Part shown: positions 58,559 through 64,000 of the stretch, one piece after another
How the letters are laid out: every line of letters starts with the position of its first letter
How positions within the stretch are numbered: the stretch's first letter is position 1
NCBI RefSeq assembly: GCF_036226745.1
Contig: NZ_CP109013.1
Location: 8,060,001-8,124,000 of the forward strand
DNA from: Streptomyces sp. NBC_00683
Lineage (GTDB): Bacteria > Actinomycetota > Actinomycetes > Streptomycetales > Streptomycetaceae
Direction: 5' to 3'
DNA: 64,000 nt
The notes under the pieces: model-generated
The model's input: the letters and a program-made list of their open reading frames with translations, nothing else
The model's database searches: none
Told to the model about the DNA's origin: nothing
Position numbers and translations under genes: made by a program

Positions 58559-59440
58559 GTGACGGAGCAGAGTGCGTGGAGGTTCGCGGACGACCGGGGG
58601 CAGCTGCTGGCGGCGGAGCGGCGCCCTTCGCGCGTGCTCGCCTACGTCCAGGCCGGAGCGACGCTGTGGGACTACGGCGTGCGCCCGGAGGGGATCTTCG
58701 GCTCCGGCCATGACGGTACCGCGCCCGACCGGGCGAAGACCGGCACGCTCCCGCTGGACACCGTCGACTACCGGGGTGCGGGCGCAGACCTGGATGTGGA
58801 GACCCTGTTACGTGGACGGCCGGACCTGGTCGTCGCCGTGAGCTACGGCCACGGACAGGTCTACGGGCTGGACCCGGACGCCGCCAAGCAGCTGGAGGAG
58901 CGGGTCCCGGTCGCCGTGATCGACGTGGGTCAGGCGCGCACGCTGGACCGCATAGCCGAGCGGTTCGCCGAACTGGCCCGCTCGCTCGGCGGTGAACCGG
59001 TCCCGGGCGTCGCCGAGGATCTGGAAGCCGCCAGGGAGCGGCTGCGTGCCGTGGCCGAAGCCGTGCCCGACGGCCGGAGGGTGGTGGCGCTGTCTCCGGC
59101 CGGCCAGGAGCAGGCGCACATCGCCCGCCCGCCGATGTGGCCCGAACTGCGGGTGCTGGCCGAGCTGGGGGTCGACCTCGTGTCACCGGCCGAGGGCGGG
59201 GGAGTCAACTGGTCCACCACGGAATGGGACCGGGCGGCGGAGCTCCGGCCGCACGTCGTCCTCGCGGACGTCCGGTCGAACGCGACCCCGCTCGGCGAGA
59301 TCGGCGCACCGGACTGGCGGACGGCCACGGAGGCGGCATGGATCGTCCCGTGGAACCCGGAGCCCCTGTGCAGTCCTCAGGCCCATGCCCGCTTCCTCGC
59401 GCTGGTGGCGGACGCCCTGGAGGGGGTCCGGAGCGTCTGA
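58559..59440 (+). CDS. Substrate-binding-fold protein without signal peptide
   Basis: A 293-residue protein resembling iron-siderophore/cobalamin ABC binding proteins (class III): SRVLAYVQAGATLWDYGVRPEGIFG, LDVETLLRGRPDLVVAVSYGH, LDRIAERFAELARSLGG, and RPHVVLADVRSN. It lacks any signal peptide or lipobox, so it is presumably cytoplasmic or a truncated form. One leucine (ETLLRG) is encoded by TTA at 58808-58810, rare in Streptomyces and dependent on the bldA tRNA. GTG 58559 follows GGAGGAG; GTG 58550 is possible. Upstream neighbour is the GNAT gene (55 bases); function unknown. Confidence 0.75.
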   Translation: MTEQSAWRFADDRGQLLAAERRPSRVLAYVQAGATLWDYGVRPEGIFGSGHDGTAPDRAKTGTLPLDTVDYRGAGADLDVETLLRGRPDLVVAVSYGHGQVYGLDPDAAKQLEERVPVAVIDVGQARTLDRIAERFAELARSLGGEPVPGVAEDLEAARERLRAVAEAVPDGRRVVALSPAGQEQAHIARPPMWPELRVLAELGVDLVSPAEGGGVNWSTTEWDRAAELRPHVVLADVRSNATPLGEIGAPDWRTATEAAWIVPWNPEPLCSPQAHARFLALVADALEGVRSV

Positions 59441-59445
59441 ACAGG

Positions 59446-59481
59446 TTTCCCAAAAATATTCTGCAAAAATACTTTGGGAAA
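59446..59481. promoter_or_regulatory. Inverted repeat TTTCCCAAA-N18-TTTGGGAAA
   Basis: Perfect nine-base arms in a strikingly AT-rich intergenic stretch (59446-59481), 26 bases before the ArsR-like gene. Likely operator of that regulator, allowing autoregulation of it and the MFS gene. Confidence 0.65.
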
Positions 59482-59507
59482 GTGTGGATCTCATTTAGCC
59501 TGCCGTC

Positions 59508-60221
59508 ATGGACAGCGACGGCTCACCCCGAAAACTCGATCCCGCGCAGGACTCGGCGGCGCTGAAGGCGCTCACCCACCCGCTGCGTCTCCGGCTGCTC
59601 GGCCTGCTGCGGCAGCACGGTCCGGCCACCGCGAGCGAGCTGGCGGTCAGGACGGGTGAGTCGTCGGCGTCGACCAGCTACCACCTGCGCGTGCTGGCCA
59701 AGTACGCGTTCGTCGCGGAGGCGGAGCACCGGGACGGCCGCGAGCGACGGTGGCAGGCGGTGCACGCCGTCACCTCGTGGAGCAACGAGGGGATGCTGGC
59801 CACGTCAGGGGGCCGGGCGGTGCTGGGCACGTTCTGGCGTCGCTCGATCGAGCACCTTCAGCACTCGGTGGTCCAGCACGAGGCGGACATCGAGGACGGC
59901 CGGCTGGGGGAGGAGTGGTACGAGCCCTGCGGTGTCAGCGACCTGATGCCCCGCTTGACGCCGGAATCCCTGAGGGAGCTCTGGGACGCGTTCGAAGCCA
60001 AGGCGACGGAGCTGACCGCCCGTGACGAGCACGATCCGAGGGCCGAGCGGGTCGTGCTGGTCACGGCCGGACTCGCGCTGGCGGCGAGCACACCGACGGC
60101 ACCGGAGTCCGCCGCGGACCCGCGCTCCGATAGGGACCCGCGCTCCGATACGGACCCCGGCGGCGGCACTCGCTCCCACGTCACATCCGAGGCCGCCCCG
60201 CGCTCCGAGGGCACCTCGTGA
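59508..60221 (+). CDS. ArsR/winged-helix transcriptional regulator
   Basis: A 237-residue regulator with a winged helix at residues about 20-90 (LKALTHPLRLRLLGLLRQHGPATASELAVRTG, STSYHLRVLAKYAFV). No metal-binding CxxC of classic ArsR proteins; the helical domain resembles the ArsR/HTH_20 group. The Pro/Asp/Arg-rich tail includes two identical DPRSD units from an 18-base DNA repeat (60118-60153). Its stop overlaps the MFS start by four bases (GTGA), so the pair is translationally coupled; a regulator-exporter unit is likely. Confidence 0.88.
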   Translation: MDSDGSPRKLDPAQDSAALKALTHPLRLRLLGLLRQHGPATASELAVRTGESSASTSYHLRVLAKYAFVAEAEHRDGRERRWQAVHAVTSWSNEGMLATSGGRAVLGTFWRRSIEHLQHSVVQHEADIEDGRLGEEWYEPCGVSDLMPRLTPESLRELWDAFEAKATELTARDEHDPRAERVVLVTAGLALAASTPTAPESAADPRSDRDPRSDTDPGGGTRSHVTSEAAPRSEGTS

Positions 60222-61582
60222 CCCGGCCCGCGCCCGCCCCCGCGCACACCGAGTACACCGGGCTGGACGAACGCACCGCGCGGCGCCGCTTCGTCGCGGT
60301 GTCGTTCCTGTTCTGGCTGCCGGCCGGCCTGACCGCCGCCCCCATGGTTCTGCTCTTCACCGAACGAGGCCTGGCCCTCGCCGCCGTCGCCGCGGCCTTC
60401 GCCGCGCACTCCCTCACCGCCGCCGCCCTCGAACTCCCCACCGGCGGCCTCTCCGACGTCATCGGCCGCCGGACCGTCCTGGCCGGTGCCGGAATCCTCA
60501 ACGTGTGCGCCCTCGCCCTGATAGGACTCGGAACGGCCGGCTGGGTCCTCGCGCTCGGCATGGCGCTGATGGGCGCGGGCAGGGCCCTGTCCAGCGGACC
60601 GGCCGAAGCCTGGTACGTCGACACCGTGCACGCCCGCTCCGGCCCCGACGCCGACCTGCGCACGGGACTGGCGCGCGGCGGCGCCGCCTCCTCGGCCGCC
60701 CTGGCACTCGGCATGCTGCTCGGCGGTGCGCTGCCCTGGCTGCTCGGCCTCGGCCCGGATCTCGGCGCCCGGGTGCGCGCGTACACCTCGGACCTCGTTC
60801 TGCCGCTCTCCGTCCCCGTGCTCCTGGGCGTGGCCGTCGAGACCGTCTTCGTCCTCTACGCCCTCACCGCGCTCCCCGAACCTCCCCGCCCCCGGGCCAC
60901 CCTGCGCGGCGTGCTGCGCGGTGTTCCGGCGGCCATCGGCGCGGGGCTCCGGCTCGGCGCCCGGGACGTGCTGATCCGCCGCATCCTGATGACCGCGGGT
61001 GCCGCCGGCACCGCGCTGGCCGCCCTCGAACTGCTCACGCCCGGCCGCGCCGCCGCGATCACCGGAGCCTCCGAGACCGGTGCGGTGCTGTTCGCGGGAC
61101 TGGCAGCCGCCGGGTTCGTCTGCTCGGCGCTCGGCAGTCAGATCGCCCCGCTCGTCGCCCGGTTCGCCGGCGGCAGCGAGCGTGCGGTCCTGGCGAGCCT
61201 CGCGGCGAGCGCCACCGGTCTCCTGGTGCTCGCCGCGACCGTGTCCTCCACCGGAGCGGCCTCCCTGACCCTGGCCGCCGCCGGATACGCGCTGGTGTAC
61301 CTGGGGCTCGGGGCCGCCGGTCCCAGCGAGAACGACCTCCTGCACCGCCGCGTCGACACCTCGGGCCGTGCGACCGCTCTCTCCGTGCAGTCACTCTCGC
61401 TGCAGCTCGTCGGGGCGGCCGGAGGGCTGGTCACGGGTGTGCTGCCCGCAGGCCCCCTGCCCTGGCTGCTCGGTGCCACGGTGCTGCTGGCAGGCGCCCT
61501 GCTGTGGGCCCGTCGCGCCGCCGGCCCTGCCGCACACCTCAGCGGCCGGCCGGAGCCCGCGACGGGAGACGGCATCGGCTGA
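60218..61582 (+). CDS. MFS transporter
   Basis: A 454-residue major facilitator with about 12 segments. Features: LELPTGGLSDVIGRRTVLAGAG (the A-motif-like loop 2-3) and the middle loop; the second half begins about residue 230. Translationally coupled to the upstream ArsR-like regulator (GTGA overlap), which probably represses it. Substrate unknown; drug or metabolite efflux is most likely given the arrangement. Confidence 0.9.
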   Translation: MTRPAPAPAHTEYTGLDERTARRRFVAVSFLFWLPAGLTAAPMVLLFTERGLALAAVAAAFAAHSLTAAALELPTGGLSDVIGRRTVLAGAGILNVCALALIGLGTAGWVLALGMALMGAGRALSSGPAEAWYVDTVHARSGPDADLRTGLARGGAASSAALALGMLLGGALPWLLGLGPDLGARVRAYTSDLVLPLSVPVLLGVAVETVFVLYALTALPEPPRPRATLRGVLRGVPAAIGAGLRLGARDVLIRRILMTAGAAGTALAALELLTPGRAAAITGASETGAVLFAGLAAAGFVCSALGSQIAPLVARFAGGSERAVLASLAASATGLLVLAATVSSTGAASLTLAAAGYALVYLGLGAAGPSENDLLHRRVDTSGRATALSVQSLSLQLVGAAGGLVTGVLPAGPLPWLLGATVLLAGALLWARRAAGPAAHLSGRPEPATGDGIG

Positions 61583-61742
61583 CGGCTGCTCCGTACCGCC
61601 GCGCGTGCGGACGCCTCCGGCGTCCGTGCCGGACACGGGGTCTCCCGGCACCCCTTCGCACGAGGCAGAATCGGCGGCAGCGTGTCCGGCGACCACCGCG
61701 TGCCGGACCCCCCGCCCGGCGCCACTCCTGGAGACCTCCCTC
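61583..61742. other. Intergenic, no feature seen
   Basis: 160 bases; the ribosome binding site GGAG for the kinase gene lies at its end. Nothing else recognisable. Confidence 0.4.
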
Positions 61743-62690
61743 ATGCTCGACAGACTCGCTCTGCTGGTCATCGGCGAATGCGTCGCCGACATCGTCCGGG
61801 AGCCGGGTGCGGCAGACCGTGTCCACGCGGGCGGCAGCCCCGCGAACGTCGCGTACGGTCTGGCCCGGCTGGGCCGGAGCACCACGCTCCTCACCCAGCT
61901 CGGTCAGGACGCGAACGGACGGCTCATCCGGGACCATCTGGCGTCGGCAGGGGTCCGTGTGCGCACCGATGGCTGCGGCGCGCCCACACCGTCCGCCGCC
62001 GTCACCCTGGACGACGCGGGGCGGGCCACGTACACCTTCGAGATCACCTGGTCATTGGCGCCGGTCACACCGGAGCGTCCGGCGCAGCATGTGCACACCG
62101 GGTCGATCGCCGCCGTCGTCGAGCCCGGGGCCGGGACCGTCCTGGCCACCGTCGAAGCACTCCGGGCGACCGCGACCGTCAGCTACGACCCGAATGTGAG
62201 GCCGGAGCTGATGGGGGATCACACCGAGGCCGTACGCAGGGTCGAACGCTGTGTCGCCCTCAGCGACGTCGTCAAGGCGAGTGACGAGGACCTGGCATGG
62301 CTGTACCCGAGTGAGGCACCGGAGAAGGCCGCCGAGCGGTGGCTGCGCTCCGGCCCGGCCGTCGTCCTCGTCACGCGGGGCGCCGAAGGGGCGTCGGCGT
62401 TCCTTCCCGGTGCGACGTCGAGCGTCGCCGCGGTGCCCGTCCCCGTCGTCGACACCGTGGGAGCGGGCGACGCGTTCATGTCCGGCACGCTGCACGCCCT
62501 GGCAGCGCACGGACTGCTCGGGGAGGGCGGCCGCGCACGGCTGCGTTCACTGGACACCGGGACGCTGGGCGACGTGCTGCGCCACGGGGCGGCATCGGCC
62601 GCCGTGACCGTTGCGCGGGCCGGTGCCCTTCCGCCCGACGCGGAGGAGCTGGCGGCGGGACTGACCCGGGCACCTGTCCCCAAGGCCTGA
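61743..62690 (+). CDS. PfkB-family sugar kinase (fructokinase-like)
   Basis: A 315-residue ribokinase-like enzyme phosphorylating a sugar or nucleoside with ATP. Signature 1 is GGSPANVAYGLARLGRS (about residues 30-46); signature 2 is DTVGAGDAFMSGTLHAL, carrying the anion hole and catalytic Asp. Also VKASDEDLAWLYP and VLVTRGAEGASAF. The N-terminal and SPANVA pattern is closest to bacterial fructokinases. ATG 61743 follows GGAG at eight bases. No fructose importer is beside it. Confidence 0.9.
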   Translation: MLDRLALLVIGECVADIVREPGAADRVHAGGSPANVAYGLARLGRSTTLLTQLGQDANGRLIRDHLASAGVRVRTDGCGAPTPSAAVTLDDAGRATYTFEITWSLAPVTPERPAQHVHTGSIAAVVEPGAGTVLATVEALRATATVSYDPNVRPELMGDHTEAVRRVERCVALSDVVKASDEDLAWLYPSEAPEKAAERWLRSGPAVVLVTRGAEGASAFLPGATSSVAAVPVPVVDTVGAGDAFMSGTLHALAAHGLLGEGGRARLRSLDTGTLGDVLRHGAASAAVTVARAGALPPDAEELAAGLTRAPVPKA

Positions 62691-62733
62691 CAACGCCGGT
62701 GTCCTCCCGCACGCCCCGGTCGTTTAGTCCTTC

Positions 62734-64000
62734 ATGACCGTGACCCTTACCGACACCGTCCAACCGTCCACGGCCGATCTGCTGACCGGCGTCCTCCTCG
62801 GCGCGGACTTCCGCCGGGAGCACGGCTTCTGGCGGCGGCTGATCAGTACAGAACCGTTCCGCCGCCCCGCGGGCGGTACCCCCGAAGAGCGGCTGTCCCT
62901 CGCCTACGACCGGCTGCGGATCCTCAACCGGTCCCTCGACAGCGGAGCCCGCCTCGCCGCCGACCCGCGCGCGCTGGCCGCCCTGCACGAATGGCTGGGC
63001 CCGGTGGACCCCGCGCTCACCACCGTTGCGGGCATCCACTACAGCCTCTTCCTCGGCAGCCTTCTCGACCACGACGCCGGCACGGACCGCGACCTGTCCG
63101 ACTTCCTGGGGATGCGGCGCATCGGCACCTTCCTCTGTACGGAGGTGGCGCACGGCAACGACGCGGCGTCCCTGGAGACCACCGCGACGTACGACCGTGA
63201 GCGGGACGGGTTCGTCCTGCACACCCCGAACGCGGGGGCGCAGAAGTTCATGCCCAACACCAGCCCGGCGGGCGGGCCGAAGACCGGCCTCGTCGCCGCA
63301 CGCCTGCTCGCCGACGGCACGGACCACGGAGTCCACCTCTTCCTGGTACCGCTCACCGACGACGTACAGGCTCTTCCAGGGGTACGGGTCCGGCGCCTGC
63401 CGGCCCGGATGGGCAGCCCCGTGGACCACTGCCTGACCTCGTTCGACCGGCTGTTCGTCGGGCGGGGCGCCCTGCTGGGAGAAGGGAGGGTGCTGGGCGG
63501 GGACAGCGGGTTCAGCAGCACCCCCGCCGACCGGCGGCGCCGCTTCCTGACATCCATCGGCCGTGTGACCCCGGGGAGGATCTCCATGAGCGCCTGCGCT
63601 GCCGGATCCGCCCGCGCCACGCTCGCGGTCGCCGTCCGCTACGGCGGCCACCGCATGGTCTCCGGCGGCCGGGGCGCCGGGCAGATTCCGGTGAACGCCC
63701 ACCGGACCCACCACGGGCCGCTCGCCTCGGCCATGGCCACGGTCTTCGCCATGAGTCTGCTGCACCGCCGGGCCCTCGACCGGTGGGAGCGCCGCACCGG
63801 TGAGGACGGGGCGGAGGCGGAACGCCTGGTGGCCGTCGCCAAGGGGTGGATCACCTGGCAGGCCCGCGCGGTCATCGTCGAGTGCCGCGAACGCTGCGGT
63901 GCGCAGGCGTTGTTGGAGAACAACGGCATGACGGAGCTGGTCACCGGGGTCGAAGGCGCCATCACGGCGGAGGGCGACAACCTCGCCATCCACGCGAAGG
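62734..64000 (+). CDS. Acyl-CoA oxidase/dehydrogenase-like protein (cut by window edge)
   Basis: The first 422 codons of a longer flavoprotein. N-terminal helical part to about residue 120, then FLCTEVAHGNDAASLETTATYDRERDGFVLHTPN, a characteristic acyl-CoA oxidase middle region (active-site approach of FAD and acyl group), followed by helical domains with GQIPVNAHRTHHGPLA and CRERCGAQALLENNGMTELVTGVEGAITAEGDN, which parallels the family's C-terminal FAD-binding QCxGGxG block. ATG 62734 is the likely start (M T V T L T D). The 3' end lies outside the window. Confidence 0.82.
   Translation, partial: MTVTLTDTVQPSTADLLTGVLLGADFRREHGFWRRLISTEPFRRPAGGTPEERLSLAYDRLRILNRSLDSGARLAADPRALAALHEWLGPVDPALTTVAGIHYSLFLGSLLDHDAGTDRDLSDFLGMRRIGTFLCTEVAHGNDAASLETTATYDRERDGFVLHTPNAGAQKFMPNTSPAGGPKTGLVAARLLADGTDHGVHLFLVPLTDDVQALPGVRVRRLPARMGSPVDHCLTSFDRLFVGRGALLGEGRVLGGDSGFSSTPADRRRRFLTSIGRVTPGRISMSACAAGSARATLAVAVRYGGHRMVSGGRGAGQIPVNAHRTHHGPLASAMATVFAMSLLHRRALDRWERRTGEDGAEAERLVAVAKGWITWQARAVIVECRERCGAQALLENNGMTELVTGVEGAITAEGDNLAIHAK

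Noticed and set aside
1..64000. CRISPR arrays, prophage, insertion sequences or plasmid origins
   Set aside because: I found no regularly spaced repeats, transposase, integrase or replication genes; the repeats seen are short or intragenic.

Overview
The window looks like a chromosomal segment of a Streptomyces-type actinomycete. It is very GC-rich with third-codon-position bias, uses many GTG and some TTG starts, and carries Streptomyces-associated families (Scr1-type XRE regulator beside an anti-sigma-like ATPase, DUF6221, DUF6629), a perfect CebR-type box (TGGGAGCGCTCCCA), and one rare TTA leucine codon. I see no CRISPR array, rRNA, insertion sequence or prophage. All calls come from reading the sequence and translations; nothing was searched against a database.

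Layout. 1-9.3 kb: signalling and housekeeping genes (SpoIIE-type phosphatase cut by the left edge, PP2C phosphatase, DUF6221, lamin-tail-domain exported protein, cyclophilin, DUF6629 membrane protein, SDR oxidoreductase, RNase HI with a tail, a divergent ATPase / XRE regulator pair, YkvA). 9.3-15.2 kb: a secreted PL11 rhamnogalacturonan lyase, then a gene-free stretch holding two tRNA halves in swapped order (the most unusual feature here), a PASTA lipoprotein, a DoxX + NTF2-like operon divergent from a LysR gene, and a two-domain VOC protein.

15.4-33.8 kb is a glycan-degradation and sugar-uptake locus: secreted GH92 mannosidase, two convergent paralogous GH2 enzymes (one PA14/LamG, one with a C-terminal AbfB/CBM42 module), a GH127 beta-L-arabinofuranosidase with a ricin lectin tail, a YtfQRT-YjfF-like CUT2 ABC importer, a LacI repressor and an aldose 1-epimerase. 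AACGTT-centred operator-like motifs precede several of these units. Taken together the locus looks built for furanosyl side chains (L-arabinofuranose and possibly D-galactofuranose). 33.8-35.9 kb: an Otr(A)/Tet(M)-type ribosomal protection GTPase whose start is overlapped by a small upstream ORF.

36-56.4 kb: a second carbohydrate region. It has a secreted GH13 amylase with two starch-binding modules, a thioesterase, a YdeI-like protein, a Tat-exported GH78 rhamnosidase with TGAA-N4-TTCA operators, a subtilase, a 1429-residue multimodular beta-helix enzyme (probably GH87 alpha-1,3-glucanase), and a maltose cluster (LacI/MalR, MalE, MalF, MalG, GH13 alpha-glucosidase). TTGCAG half-sites precede the amylase, the GH87-like gene and malR, which suggests one alpha-glucan regulon. 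56.5-64 kb: small cupin-like protein, YihY/BrkB membrane protein, a GNAT enzyme with a CebR box at its start, a substrate-binding-fold protein without a signal peptide, an ArsR-like regulator coupled to an MFS exporter, a PfkB kinase and an acyl-CoA oxidase-like gene cut by the right edge.

How it works together: secreted lyases and glycosidases attack pectin (PL11, GH78), arabinosylated or galactofuranosylated glycans (GH2, GH127, GH92) and alpha-glucans (GH13, GH87). Two dedicated ABC importers bring in the products, each beside its own LacI repressor. The CUT2 set lacks the low-abundance ATPase problem because it encodes its own ATPase; the maltose set has no ATPase here and presumably uses a shared one (MsiK in Streptomyces).
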